Made by a program: the position numbers and the translations under genes
Shown here: in pieces, positions 50,595 to 62,586 of the stretch
Layout of the letters: every line of letters begins with the position of its first letter
Position numbering within the stretch: position 1 is the stretch's first letter
Notes under the pieces: model-generated
What the model was told of the DNA's origin: nothing
The model's input: the letters and a program-made list of their open reading frames with translations, nothing else
Database searches by the model: none
Source: Chlamydoabsidia padenii
Lineage: Eukaryota; Mucoromycota; Mucoromycetes; Mucorales; Cunninghamellaceae
Direction of reading: 5' to 3'
NCBI GenBank assembly: GCA_025330725.1
Contig: JAIWND010000016.1
Location: 558,001 to 622,000, forward strand
Length of the DNA stretch: 64,000 bases

Positions 50595-51063
50595 AAATAT
50601 CTCGGGGTTAAAATAGTATAGATGATATTTAGTTGTATATTGTAATACTTGAAAAATAAAGGAAACTGTTTGTCTTGTCATTAAAAAAGGGGCAGTATTA
50701 TGCCACCCTGTTATTGTATTATGTAATATCCACTCTTTGTTTGTCTTTACAGTGTCACCTATTTGACAAAACCTAAATGACACCCCAACCCACATTTTAA
50801 TACCCCGCACTATAAAGAAGATAGTTGACAGATTTATTTATTGTATATTCAAGATCATAATTGGATGCAAAAGTAAGGCACTAAAGGTTAAAAAGTAGTA
50901 GTAAAAAAAAAAAAAAAAAGAAGACTATACAGGAAGTGGGGAATAAAGATTTGGAATGAGAAGGGGATGGATGAAAATATAACAAAGAGAGAGAGAGAGA
51001 GAGATGTGTGTGGGGAAGGGGAAGGAGGGTTAACTATAAACGAAGGGACTAGTGTTGTTGTTG
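50595..51063. other. Convergent intergenic region
   Basis: AAATAAAGG near 50655 fits the 3' end of kelch gene 2. A worn recurrent word (TTTTAATACCCCGC, about 50796-50809), a poly-A (about 50903-50919) and a GA repeat (about 50987-51004) are present. No gene seen. Confidence 0.45.
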
Positions 51064-51314
51064 TTAATAAAAGAGAGCGTTTTTGGCTTCATTACTATTG
51101 TTGAAGAGACTCGGTCTGGAGGCCAATTCCTTTCCTTTCCGCATATCACCACGAGTAGGTGATAATGATCGCATCATTCGCATCTTGTTGGACGACCGAT
51201 CACCCACGAGTTTCTTCTTGTAAGCATGTTTTTCCGTCGCATCGTCGTCTTTTGTTGAATCATAAAAGTGAGGTTGATCAATGATGATTTCTTGTAGAGG
51301 TAGACTAGTAGTGC

Positions 51315-51354
<40 letters not shown>

Positions 51355-52010
51355 TCCCACTGGTTTCTTTGTGTATTTTAGGTTGCCATATTTCTTGAGC
51401 CACAAGGAAGGAGCGACATTTTCGGTATCATTGTGTTTGATCGATTCTCGAGTTGATGACGGTGGAGTCGGTGATTCTTCCATGGTGTCTTGATAGATTC
51501 TTGCAAAAGTAAAGTCTGGATCATAATGTTCGTCAAACTTGTCCAACGTGGGTCGATCTATATCCATTAATCGAGTGGAGAAGCCTCGGTCAGGTGATAA
51601 TGACATGCGACATGGTGAGTATGAGTTGTCGGTTAATTCTTCGTCGGATTCATCTTCGTCGGATAATAGCATGAGTGGTTTATCGTGATCATCTTGCTAT
51701 AAATAGTTTACAAAAACAATGAAAAATGTCAGTAATCGATTATGTTACAGGGTCAAGGGGGGAGGGCGGCGGGAAGACTTACCAATAACTGATCAAAACT
51801 GATCTTATGTTTATGGAATACCATGGTCAAATTGGGGTGTTCTGGTGTATCGTCGTCTTCACAAGCAATTTCAAGAATACGTTGATTAACGTCAAAACTG
51901 GGTGGTCGACAATGCACAGACTTTGTACGATTCCCGGATCGTGAATTAAGTGTCATGTTGTTCAAATGAGTACATGGTGTCCATGGGTCTTGATGAGGTG
52001 TTGAAGACAT
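51064..52010 (-). CDS. Ser-Pro-rich acidic protein, function unknown (candidate CDK substrate)
   Basis: Two exons, 52010-51783 and 51696-51064, join in phase 0 to give 286 residues. I do not recognise a family. The protein is hydrophilic and probably disordered. It has several proline-directed kinase sites (MSLSPDRG, EESPTPPSS, MRSLSPTRGD), an acidic block (LSDEDESDEELTD), a conserved-looking stretch (RPTLDKFDEHYDPDFTFARI), a SLWLKKYGNLKYTKKP basic patch, a 13-residue Asn run made by ATT/AAT repeats, and a basic C-terminus (SSNKMRMMRSLSPTR). Upstream there is GGCGGGATTT (about 52289-52298) plus two worn recurrent words. The CDK-type sites and this promoter suggest cell-cycle control, which is inference. 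Confidence 0.65.
51315..51354 (+). repeat. ATT/AAT trinucleotide repeat coding for poly-Asn
   Basis: About 13 units inside the Ser-Pro-rich gene, read as AAT codons on the minus strand. Length is likely to vary between strains without breaking the frame. Confidence 0.9.
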
Positions 52011-52935
52011 TATCGTGATTCGTTCGATTCGAGGTAAAGATCAAATGGTTAGGACAATAAATAAATAAAACGGAAAAGAGAGAGAGAATGGGAGAAAAAA
52101 AAAAATGGGTTGGAAGCCGTAAGTCGGCTATTTTCAAATACCGATACTCCTGACCAATCAATGCTCTCAAACACGTTTCATCGCGCATCGACAACACGCT
52201 GTTGAAAAAAAAAATGGGTTCGTAGAAAAAAAAAAAATCCATACGCGCCCCTCTTTTTAAATTCCGACAATGGAAGTTATAAAGCTCTGGCGGGATTTCC
52301 TCTTTCTTTCTCTTCTCTTCTCCAATCAATCTAATGAATAAATAGGAACAACCATAATGATGACCTCTGGACGACACTCGATTTACAGAGGATAGACCAT
52401 TCTTTGATCGATCAGCTATTGGGGTTGATACATCTTATTTGTAATACGTCTAGGTATCTCGACCCCCGATCGGGAATGTGCTATTGCAGGATCGACGAGT
52501 TCGGTTATCAATAGAACGATTGACATCATTTATGGACGACACTGACTGGAATCATTTATATAGAATAGCATAGTATAGTGTCTTTTTTTTTAAATAAATA
52601 CAATAAAACACAATCATTAAAAACCTTGTTGTGGTGAAGAGGAGTGTCGTTACTGTAAATAGCGGATATGAAATGATCGGTCGATCATTGTCATGCGCAT
52701 ATGAATGAATGCTATAATGGGACATGATCGTGATGATCAAAGCTTTTATTTAATTAAATAGTGGACCAAACATATCTGAGAAAAATCATCAGTTTAAAAC
52801 AACCAAACTATGTATGCTGATTGTGGGTATGGATGACAATAAGGTGTGATACAAGCTAGTAAGGAAGTGGAGGCATAATATATACGGGTGGGGTAAATAA
52901 TACATGGTAGAAGGAAAAAAAAAACAGTGAAATGT
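52011..52935. other. Intergenic region between Ser-Pro-rich gene and SMC6
   Basis: The left 300 bases are the promoter of the 286-residue protein: TTTTCAAATACCGA (about 52131-52144), TTTTTAAATTCCGAC (about 52254-52268) and GGCGGGATTT (about 52289-52298), all related to the recurrent word. The right part is AT-rich 3' flank of SMC6, including AATAAATACAATAAAA-type signals around 52590-52610. No gene seen. Confidence 0.45.
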
Positions 52936-53005
52936 CTATTGTCGCCGTTCAGGATCAGCCATTCTATGAACTGTCACTTGAGGACCAGGGACCATATTGC
53001 TAGCA

Positions 53006-53055
<50 letters not shown>

Positions 53056-56000
53056 ATGTGTGTGTCAGTGCTACCTATCGTATCTGCCTATTTTATTATT
53101 TTACCTTGTGGAGTGATAAGAATGTATTGGGATGAGGTTTCATAAGCAGCTTCCATCTACAAAGACAAACAAACTAGTTAGTATATATATATATATATAT
53201 ATATGCAACAATGATTATAAAGTGATTACCATCATTTTCATGCTTTGTTTTCGATTGACGGCGTCCATATAAACATCAAATTCATCCAAACTGTGTATAC
53301 AAAAAAGTGAGAATTAGAATACTTATGAATGATTCTTTTTTTAATACTACTTGCCAGAAGATGGGAGAGCTGATACCGTGCCATAAGGACAATAACAGAC
53401 TGATTTGAGAAAAGGACTTTTCACCACCCGACAAGGACTTGGAATCCTTTCTGCGAGCAGTACCTTCCTTGAATTGATCGCCAGTAGTAACCTATGTTTT
53501 TGTGTATGTTAATTAGCCCCCTTTCTTTCTTGTTTTTGTTCACTTACCCTAACATCCAACGTTTGTTTTTTGTGACTGAATTTCAAAGTACCATTGTCGC
53601 CACGTTTATGCATATAGTAAGTGAAGTACACTTTGGCAGATAGAGGAATATACATGAGGAAGCTGTTCCATCGATCCATTCGTTTCAAAAGCGAATCGTT
53701 CATTTTCTATATACATAAATAAATAGGTTAGTTACTATTTCCATTTTAGTCTTTTTACCTACCTTTAAAAAGACTTCCATATCGTTGATGGTATCCTTGA
53801 CTTCGGTGTACTCAGTCACTACACGCGATGCTTCCGCTTCAGCTTCTTCAATAGTCATACCCGCACTATGAATTCAATCCATTAGTCCATCCCTTCTTGT
53901 CTAACCCATCCCACATTTTTACTTACGCTTTTTCCTTTTCTTCAAGTTGTTTTTCCAAATGTTCAATCTTGCGTTGGATATCTTCGGGCTTTTTTGTTGT
54001 TTCTACTCTTGTCGGATAATCTTCCATTGCTTGTTTAGTCCATTCCTAGAAAAGTAAAGTAAAGTAAAAAAAAGGAGAGGAGGTTAGTTTTAAATAACCT
54101 ATTGAATCAATCATCCGTTTCCTTTACCGCAATAGTAGATTCCATCTGTTCACGAGCTTCCACATTTTGTTGATAGCGCCCAAGTCGATTTGTTCGGGTT
54201 CCTTCAAAATCCACCAATCTTGCCTTTTGAGAATGGGCGAGTGCTTCCATCTTTTGAAGTTCATCCTATTAAAAATAAAGAGAGTGAGATGACAATAACA
54301 TCCAAGTTTTCCAGCATGTAACTTACCTGATACCTTTGCAAATGTCGTTTATGATTGTTTTCCTGGTCGTTTACTTCGTCCAATTGCCTTTGTATGACTT
54401 CGAGCTCTTCTTTGCCTGTTTGTGCATCCGCCTTGAAGCTTTTAAACATACCAATCAAGTGCTTGATCTTCTTTTCGCATTCCTAATGTTCATGATATAT
54501 AAAAAAGAAGAGTTTGTTAATCTGATGATAACCATGAACCAGTTTACTTACTTCTTTTTCTTCTTCCAAGGAGGACAGATTGATGGGTTCATTGTCCTTG
54601 AGGCTGTCTTGCAAAGCTTCAATGTCTTGTATAACTCTACGGATGGTGATTTCCTCCGCTCTTAGGTCGGACTTCATAGAGTAAAAGTTATAAAGGTAAG
54701 TACAATCTGGATACCGAGTTTTATTTTATGTGTGTATGTGCGTGTTTTACCTGGATCTGCTTCATTGTTGCATATAAGGACCTTGTTTTGTTTTCGGATT
54801 CTTGTATGGCCTTCTTGGTAGCCATCCCCTTTTCGCCAATTTCCTTCATTTCCTTTTCAGCTTCCCTATCATAATAAAGTAGGAATATTAGTACTTTTTT
54901 TTTTTTTTTTTTTCCTTTCCATTATTAGTATTTCCCACTTACCGTATATCAGCTTCAACATCCTTCTTGAATCTGATGGGACCTTTATGACGCCTGAGAG
55001 ATTCCGTTCGCATACCCGATTTAGCCCCCACCGTTTGACAATCCTTGGTAAAACACCCCTTGACATTTCTAGGACGAGTACTCATGAGATCTTCGGCTTG
55101 GTCACGTTCATGCATAAGTAGAGTCTGGTGGATATTGTTAGAAATCACCAATTGACGCTTTACATATTCGTCTTCAAAGTCGATAGCACGGAGCATGGTC
55201 AAGAGTTTAGGATCAGGTTCGTCATTGGCGTAATCAAAGATATCCCGTTTAGCCACCATAATGTTGCAATTGCCCAGGTCATTGCGCACCAAGATTTGTC
55301 GGAGTAAGGCTTGATCTTGAAAGTTTTCCACAGCAAAATTAGATAAATTGTTACCCAGAGAGATTTCCATGACTTCGGCAAATTCAGGGTACTTGAGATT
55401 CATATATTGACCAAAGGGACCCACAGGAGGTTGTCCACGCCAGCGTCGTTCATTAGCAATCGCTTGTAGGGCTTCAGGCATACGGTGTCCAAACGCTTTA
55501 AGCTTATTATCCTTTTGTGCTCGTAATCGAGAGAGAGTGTTTTGGGTGTCTTGATAACTCTTTTTCAAATCGGTATAGTTTTCTTGTAGTGTTGCAGTGT
55601 TGGCTTTTTGTTCATCTATGGCTGTTTCAGTGTCGGCGAGTTTGGTCTTTAGATCGCGGGTGACTTGTAACAAATCTTGTTTACGGGTTGTCAACTGGTC
55701 GATTTTGTTGTTGATGCCTTCAATTTTTTCTCTATTGTTGGATTCCAGTCGTTCTTTGGCCGCCGCTATTTCCTGATTGAACGTTTTTAACTGAGTATTG
55801 TAAAGCTTGAATTGAGAGTTGCAATCAAGAATATCCCGCTAGTAATAGAAATAAGTAAATAAAGTTAGCATCATGATGATTTGCCCAAGTCTACTACTTG
55901 CCTTGATATCATCGTATCTTGTTTGACAGTCTAGTAATTCCTTATTGAGACGATTCCGCGTTTCAGTAGCAGGTGGATGTCTATTCTTGTATTCCTCCAT

Positions 56001-57560
56001 TTGAGCACGCATATCATCCATTTCTTCTTGGAATCGTTGGATTTTATCCTAAAAAGAAAAAGATTAGTATAATTACTTTGGTTATTTTCTTTTTTCAACT
56101 CATTATGACTTACCCGAGCACCTTGAATATGTTGATTGATTTCATCCATTTGTTCTTGAGACCCTTCCACCACCTTTTTCTGTTTGGCCAATTCAGCTTC
56201 TTTACGGATGATTTGAGACCACACCAATTCATTATTGAGTTCGTCGATTTGGGCATCCAGATCACTTGTAGCCAAAAGTTCCTTGTATCTGGATTCGGCT
56301 TCTTTGGCTTTTTTATGAAGGACAGGAAGATGTGTCATTTTACGTTTGATCGTTTCATCAGTGATTTCCAGAGTTTCACGGATCTTGTTAAAATCGGCTT
56401 CCATTTGGGCCAATTGGGTTCCACGCATAAACAACTAGGAGAGGAGTTGATAATAAGTTCATTATTATTATTATTATTATATACCTTGTATTTGTCATGA
56501 GCAGAGCTAGAGTTTAAAAACTGTCTTGCACTGTCTTGACCAAGCATAGTGAGAGGATTGTCCACTTGAATAGACATATGATCACAGATCGCAGTCAATT
56601 CTTCACGTTTCACCGACACTATTTTCCCCTTGTGGTCCTTGATCTTGAATGAGTTTGACCCATCCCGTAAGAGTCGGCGATCAACAATGATAGTATCACC
56701 ATAAATGTCATGTTTGTAGGCATCAGGTCCTTTGTTGGTAATATGGATGGTCACCATGGAAGCACTATATAAAAGAATCATCGTCAGTCAAATACATTCA
56801 GTATAGTAGCTTCATTTGAGTTGACTTACTTTGCACCTTCACGAATCAAGGAACTGAGATTTTTACCACGGTTGGTAGAATTCGCCTTGGCACCTAGAGC
56901 AACAATGAGTGCAGTCAGAATGGCACTTTTTCCACCTAAAAATGATATATATATATATTTGCAAGTTAGAGTCAAACATACAATTACTTTATAAACAAAC
57001 TTACTTCCATTGTGACCGATAACAAAGTTGATTTTTGGTCCAAAATCCATTTTCAAATACTTGTGGCACATAAAGTTGACAATTTCTATCTTGGCGATAG
57101 TACCTGATTCCGATACATCCTACAAAAGAAAAGAAAGCATACACATGATTAGTAACAACCCAACAGGACACGATCTTTTTCTTTCTTTTTCCTTCAAATC
57201 TTACAATAGATCCAGACCCATTCATGAGTTGTGTCATTTGATCACTTTGGCCATTGATCAATTCACCTTGGTCGTCGTCCGAGTCGCTGTCTTCTTCTTC
57301 CTCTTCTTCTTCATCATGTTCACCGTCACCATTTGTCCCGTTTCTAACAAGGGCAGTGTCGCCAGGAATGCGCCTTCGTTTGTGGTTGGTGGACTTGATA
57401 AAAACAGAATATCAAGTTAGCTGTTATTTCTTTACAATACACACATTATACTTTTTTTTTTCTTTTTCTTTTTCTTGAACAATATTACCTTTAAAGAGAT
57501 TTCAGTATCTGAACCTTCCGATTCTGAGGAACCCAAGGGTCTCTTTACAGCAGACGGCAT
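52936..57560 (-). CDS. SMC6: SMC6, structural maintenance of chromosomes (SMC5/6 complex)
   Basis: The reading order on the minus strand is: acidic N-terminus ([10 protein letters not shown], with a Glu/Asp run), then [17 protein letters not shown] and Walker [15 protein letters not shown], the SMC6-typical [15 protein letters not shown], and [20 protein letters not shown] coiled coil, the hinge-like region (55.0-55.6 kb) and a second coiled coil follow. The C-terminal ABC signature is [20 protein letters not shown], then the Walker B region ending DEFDVYMD, with the end [13 protein letters not shown] and the GQDSARQFL block separate it from SMC5. It works in DNA repair and chromosome disentangling in the nucleus with SMC5 and NSE proteins. 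There are more than ten exons; one intron falls exactly between GHNGS and GKS. The ATG at 57558-57560 begins a complete 24-codon first exon; the stop is at 52936-52938. A recurrent promoter word lies about 115 bases upstream. Confidence 0.93.
53009..53053 (+). repeat. 45-base A homopolymer in the last SMC6 intron
   Basis: On the coding (minus) strand it is a T-run that ends directly at the TAG acceptor of the final SMC6 exon (52936-53006). Confidence 0.9.
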
Positions 57561-58227
57561 TTTGGATTTTGTTTTAGAAAAACAAAAAGAAAGGTAGGAC
57601 TCTTGACACGCCGTCCTAAAAATTATCTACGCTGCCGCGACTAACGGATGTTCAAAATAATTGACTGGGAATTGGCGGGATTTAAAATGGCGATCTCGCT
57701 CAATGCGTTAAGGTGGATCATGCAGGCTTTGTCTTCCAAGTGAGTAGAGTAAGACACCTTAACAACATCAAGTTAGAATGCCTTGGTGCATCTTTATTCT
57801 GCCCAAAACACTAGTCAAGATGATGCGTCCATATAAGTTTATTACACAGTCGTTATAATCAATACAATACTACCCATCACTTATTCTGATACTACTAATA
57901 CTATCTATTTCCAAGTCTAATCAGCGGCATAATTACGGACAGCCTTTAACCCAAGGCGACACCATACCACGATAACGTCACCCTCAGGTCAGTGATAGAC
58001 GATTCCAAAAGTCAGTTCATTCCCTTTAACCCGTTTGATCCATAACGATCGACCTTGTCTAAATCCTCTTCATTCAACGAATAAAGTAAGTATACGCAGT
58101 GTTTATCAACGAGAATGATGATTGCCTTTATCGTCATTGTCAGCAGCCCCATCCGTATTTGGTCTTCCTATGCAAGCCACTACAAATAGTAAGTGTCAGC
58201 AATGTCCAGCTAGTAAGGGATGGACAA

Positions 58228-58274
<47 letters not shown>

Positions 58275-58555
58275 TAGGAACTCCAAGCTATTGAGATTGA
58301 CTACTATTCCAACCTATAACAAGGCTAGCAAATATTAGTTGTTGTATAGTTGAGACCAACGTAATTAGTTTATATTCCATTAAAGGGCCAGGGGGGGGGC
58401 AAAAAAGTGAAAGAGAGAGAGAGAGAAGAAATTCAGACCCAACCCTTCTAGTTCCGAGTTGGCGCGCATAATTTTAACACCCCGACAGTGAACCCTTTTA
58501 TAATTAGGCAACCCATTTCACTTTTTCTTCTCTTCTTTTCTTTCCATTATACCCA
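57561..58555. other. Divergent intergenic region between SMC6 and the DUF423 gene
   Basis: Besides the recurrent word near SMC6, a variant (TTTTAACACCCCGAC, about 58472-58486) lies about 75 bases before the DUF423 ATG, next to a GGCGCGC (about 58461-58467). A 40-base T-run (58232-58271) and a GA repeat (about 58413-58427) are present. The ORF at 58099-58338 is created by the T-run (poly-Phe) and is not a gene. Confidence 0.45.
57676..57686 (-). promoter_or_regulatory. Recurrent promoter word (CGGGATTTAAA) upstream of SMC6
   Basis: Exact complement of TTYAAAYCCCG within GGCGGGATTTAAA, 116-126 bases upstream of the SMC6 ATG. The GGCGGGATTTAAA context is the same as that before the PIP-box-like gene at 15761-15773. 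Confidence 0.6.
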
Positions 58556-59056
58556 ATGTCAAACTTTTATTGGAAAGCTGGTAGTCTTTTAGGTAAAAAG
58601 AAGAAGAAAAAGAAGTAAAGAAAAAGACAATACTTAACAATGTGCTGATTTGATTCATTCTCTATAGGTCTCACCTCGGTTGGTTTGGCTGCTTTTGGCT
58701 CTCATGGCCTCGCTAAATACGTTAATCAAGATCAAACCAAGATTAGAGTAAGTGTCATGAACTCTATTGTCTATATCGACTAAAACGTTGATTGTTTTTT
58801 TGATTATTAGAACTGGGGAATGGCTGCTCAATTCCAACTATTGAATGCGGTGACATTGTTAGTGTTATCGTCCATTCCTCCTAACGTGCGACGCATCCAT
58901 CCTGCTGCCATGCCTTGTGTCTTGGGTGGCACCTTGGCCTTTAGTGGTTCCATCTACCTCCTGACTCTCAAAAGAGATCAATTCCGATTCCTTGGTCCTG
59001 TGACGCCTCTAGGTGGTCTTAGTTTGATGGCAGGTTGGGCTGCTCTTCTTTTGTAG
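58556..59056 (+). CDS. DUF423/TMEM256-family small membrane protein
   Basis: Three exons, 58556-58592, 58668-58747 and 58811-59056, give 120 residues. The N-terminus (WKAGSLLGLTSVGLAAFGSHGLA) is the family hallmark: a first helix with the Gly-rich AFGSHGL motif. Three more helices follow (QLLNAVTLLVLSSI, CVLGGTLAFSGSIYLLTL, LGGLSLMAGWAALLL). Related proteins are YgdD in bacteria and TMEM256 in animals; no biochemical role is firmly established. Length is typical. It is convergent with the ICT1-like gene at only 139 bases between stops, so the 3' UTRs probably overlap. Confidence 0.9.
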
Positions 59057-59195
59057 GTCCTTTTATATATCTAGTATAAACAATCTTTATTTAGTGTAAT
59101 AAACAACAACAACAATTTATCTACTAGTCTTTAATTAATGTGTATGGAGGGGGGTATCTATAAACTATGTGGGTGTTATATTGTTGGGATGGATG

Positions 59196-59891
59196 TTAGT
59201 AATCATTATTCTTCGTCCGCCGTGCCGTTTTCTTGTTGGAATGACGCTTCTTCAAATCAATCCGTTTACCATCTTCGTATTGCCGCCTAGTATACAATGA
59301 TCAGTATGTGTATTAGACAAAAAAAAAAAAAAAAAAAAACAAAAGGAATCCTTACCTTTTTTCAAGTCGTGCCAATGCTTCTGTATCCGCTTCGCGTTGA
59401 ACCGTCACCGCTTGTTTGATGATGGTAATGAGCTTTTCATAACAGTCTTGAATGTTTTTGTTTTGCGTCCGTGATTTGTCCGAGGTGATGACAAGTTCCC
59501 CTGATTTATTCAATCGGGTCTAATTTTTTTAAAAAAAACACGTTAGCATGTATCTAATCGCCCTTTATCTTACCTTTAACTTTTCCCGAGCATAGTCAGG
59601 AATCCAGTAGGCATCATTCAAACGTAGCCGCATATCTACTTTGGTACTAACTATCACAAAACATGGTGAGAGTCGGTTTCATATGAATGACAGTTATCAT
59701 TTACCTTTGTTCACATTTTGTCCACCAGGTCCACTGCTACGACTGAAGGCTAGAGAGATGTGTTCTTTCGGCAAAGTGTCCTTGTTAAACTGGGATATCC
59801 ACTGTTCGGCTTCGTTGTAAGTGAAGGGTTTGATGTTGGAGGAATAATATCGAGGAAGTCTATATAATAATGCCCGTGTGCGATTGATCAT
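59196..59891 (-). CDS. ICT1/YaeJ-like mitochondrial peptidyl-tRNA hydrolase (GGQ protein)
   Basis: The minus strand carries four exons. The first (from 59891) holds a mitochondrial-type leader (MINRTRALLYRLPRYYSS) and the catalytic loop SRSSGPGGQNVNK with the invariant GGQ. It continues as VSTKVDMRLRLNDAYWIP, then SGELVITSDKSRTQNKNIQ, ARLEKR and the basic tail KRHSNKKTARRTKNND. The stop is at 59196-59198. This is the release-factor-1 catalytic domain without codon-recognition domains, as in ICT1 (mL62) and bacterial ArfB, which free stalled peptides from ribosomes. The basic C-terminal tail that enters the mRNA channel is present. A G-rich element (GACGCGGGGGTTGAAAAGCG) lies about 80-100 bases upstream. 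Confidence 0.92.
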
Positions 59892-60993
59892 GGTCAATCA
59901 AGTAAAAACAAAAAGGAAGGGAAAAGAAAAAAAAAAAGATTTGCTCGAAAGCAATTGTTCATTTTTTTTTGACGCGGGGGTTGAAAAGCGGGGGTAGAAG
60001 ATATGATGGCCAGCATTTGCCCAGTAGTTTTCAGTATAGTAAAGTACTAGACTATAATGACTATTATATTAGTGGATTATGCACTATGCTACAAGGTAAA
60101 AAGAATGGGTTTATTTCCAAATATGTATTGTCTTTTCCAGTATTAAATCCTATTAATCGCTGCCGTTTATCATGAAGAGCAATCAATACTGTCAAAGATA
60201 AAAATGTAGTCGAGCTACTTTACCGTGTTGGACGTCATGGCCCACCCCATTTGTTCCACGATAATGTCAAGCCAAAGGTGTACTGTCAACTTGATCATTT
60301 GTTGCTGAAACTTGGTCGTTGTTGCGTCAGGTCCGATCCTGTTGATTTGTGTGCACAGTGGACTGACTATGCTACGAAAGGGACATTCAGAGAAAAACAT
60401 TCAAATTCCGAAAAAGACGGAGAGTTCACGGAGAAGTCTGGGGATACTCCCGGATAACGAAAGAATGGAATACCGTTGTATCACGTTAACTTTTTTTTTT
60501 TTTTTTTTTTTTTGCTGCTAAAAACAACCCCTACATGAGAAAGAAAAAATTAATAAACTTTTTGCATTTACATACACCAACCTTGTTCGCTACGAGAGAA
60601 AAAGAGAATCCTATCTAAATTCAAACCCCGGTATTATGCAAAAAGAAATTCATTTTAGCACTTGATGGTCATCAGGTATGATACAATCATGATGATATGT
60701 AGAAGATTCCCACACTACTGTATACAGATCAAAGAAAAGGTTGTCATGAAACATACTTCTAGATAACCAAAAAAAGAATCCTCGAGTTGGAGAATGAATT
60801 CATTGGTTACACATGTATTAAGATGGTAACAAAAAAGAAAAAGATATTTTATTATTATACTATACAAAGGGAGAGGGCAAAAAAAAAAAAAAGTATGTAT
60901 GTTTTTATAAATGTAAATATGTAAGTAGGAATGCTGCGTATGTAATGTATGGGAGTATGTAACAACTAGAAGGGGTATACTATAATGATGTGA
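59892..60993. other. 1.1-kb intergenic region
   Basis: ICT1 promoter (left) and RhoGEF 3' flank (right). An exact recurrent word lies at 60620-60630 with no known start nearby. ORFs at 60215-60521 on both strands read through a stretch with HDN and KPK residues; a transposase remnant was considered but is not supported. A 21-base T-run ends near 60513. Confidence 0.4.
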
Positions 60994-62586
60994 TTATTGT
61001 TGGCAATTGTTCATAGCCACAGCCAAAGCAGTGAGATATTTCAAGGCTCGCTCCAATTCCACATCTTGTCTTTGTGTATGTTTCATAAGATCTAAAAATC
61101 ATCATTAAAAAATAGAGATGTGAGTATGCCGCGCGTACGGTTTCTCCATTCATGTTGTATTACCTTTCACCAATAAACAGTATCTTGTAATTCGCTGGAT
61201 AGGTGCGATCAGATAATCCGCTAATCCCATTCGTTTAATTTCCTTGTTTTGTAGCACCGACTAGAAAAAAAAGTTCGGTCAATGAGTGTATAAAAGGGAA
61301 TTTTTTGTATTGTGCTACACACTTACATGCATCCATTGTTGATAGCTTGGCTTTTGTTCCAGTCTTGCCATACATTTTTGAGCTTTGGCATAATGGACAG
61401 CATAATACGTATATACCTTGAATTCGTCTTCGAGATCACAAAAGGTTTTACCAATATCTTGTGTATTGTTATCCTTCACCATGATTTTGCCTTCAACATA
61501 ATGAGTTTTTTGTTCAATAAAGATATACCACCGGCGCACCAAAGAGGAAGACAAGGTGATCAATTGTGGAATATATGAGAAGATCGTTTGTAGATCTCGT
61601 ATCATATATCTATTTTGGAAGGTGTGTAAAAAAGAATCAATAAACACCTTTGTATATAAAATAAATAAACAAGTTAGAGGACACACAACAAGATATACAA
61701 GTTTACTCGACACCCCCCCTCTCTCTCTCTCTCTTTTTTTTTTTTTTTTTTTTTTTAAATCCCCATTTACCTGTTTGAGTACTGATAGATGACCAAGATA
61801 AGTTTCTTCTGTTGCCAACATTTCAGATACGATGCAATAAGCCAACCTTGGAGAATCTTTGGTGTGTCGAGGGGTTGGGACCTTGTATGCAGGATCAAGC
61901 AGGTATCCATGCAGTGTTTTTCGCCACACATCAAGAGCCTTCCGTTCCTTGAGGAGTTGTTCAGAGATAAAGAGTCGTCGCACACTAGAAGAGGCAGGAT
62001 CATCCAAAGTCCAATGTCGTTTCAAGTGATTGGTAATAGTGGATCGTCGTGAGAGAGTGGAAGTAAATGATGAGATGGATGATTGAGGAGTAGGTAATAG
62101 TGTGTGGCGTCCTTGTTGTTGTTTCCTAACTTGTTGTGGATAGTTCTCCGGTCCAGGATCAGAGTAACCAGAGAATGATAAACAATCCGAAGCGGGAGAG
62201 ACAGGGCTTGTTGATCCACTGGAATCGCTTTCCAATTGGTGCTTTTCAGAAGAGAAGACTGACGATGTAGTGGTGGAAGATGTGGTGGTGTAGGATGATG
62301 AGGATGATAATGAGGTTGTATGTCTTCGTCGTCGTTGTAATGATGATCGATTGTTGGTGGCGGTTTTATCCATCAATAGGCGTGACCCAGAAAGGAAGTA
62401 GTTGGGGTCATACATGGTATCGGTAGGTGTTGGTGGCAAAGGTTTTTCATATAGTATAGTTGGTGAGGATACTATTTGGTCTTTTTCAGAGTCCGTGAAT
62501 ACATTGTTAATAGTGTCTGTTGCCCAAAGACGTGCTTCAACTGTTTCAAAGGAGAGAGATAAATAGGGTGGTGGTAATGGTGTCAT
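60994..62586 (-). CDS. RhoGEF (Dbl-homology) protein without a visible PH domain
   Basis: Four exons, 62586-61771, 61647-61327, 61260-61164 and 61091-60994, join in frame to give 443 residues. The first 230 residues are low complexity (Pro motif [10 protein letters not shown], Ser/Thr runs), followed by [19 protein letters not shown] and the DH domain. DH landmarks are [15 protein letters not shown] (conserved region 1) and the final helix [22 protein letters not shown] (conserved region 3), which is the classic Rho-contacting segment. The product ends only about 28 residues later (MNNCQQ), so the PH domain that normally follows DH is missing. It should load GTP on a Rho/Cdc42-type GTPase at the cortex. 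It is in tandem with the PKA gene, 210 bases downstream of it. Confidence 0.85.

Noticed and set aside
58099..58338. ORF with a poly-Phe stretch upstream of the DUF423 gene
   Set aside because: The frame is open only because of a 40-base T-run; the flanks show no protein-like composition.
60215..60521. Possible mariner-type transposase or histidine-phosphatase remnant (HDN and RHG-like residues)
   Set aside because: Only scattered residues fit, the expected downstream motifs are absent, and neither strand gives a consistent family pattern.
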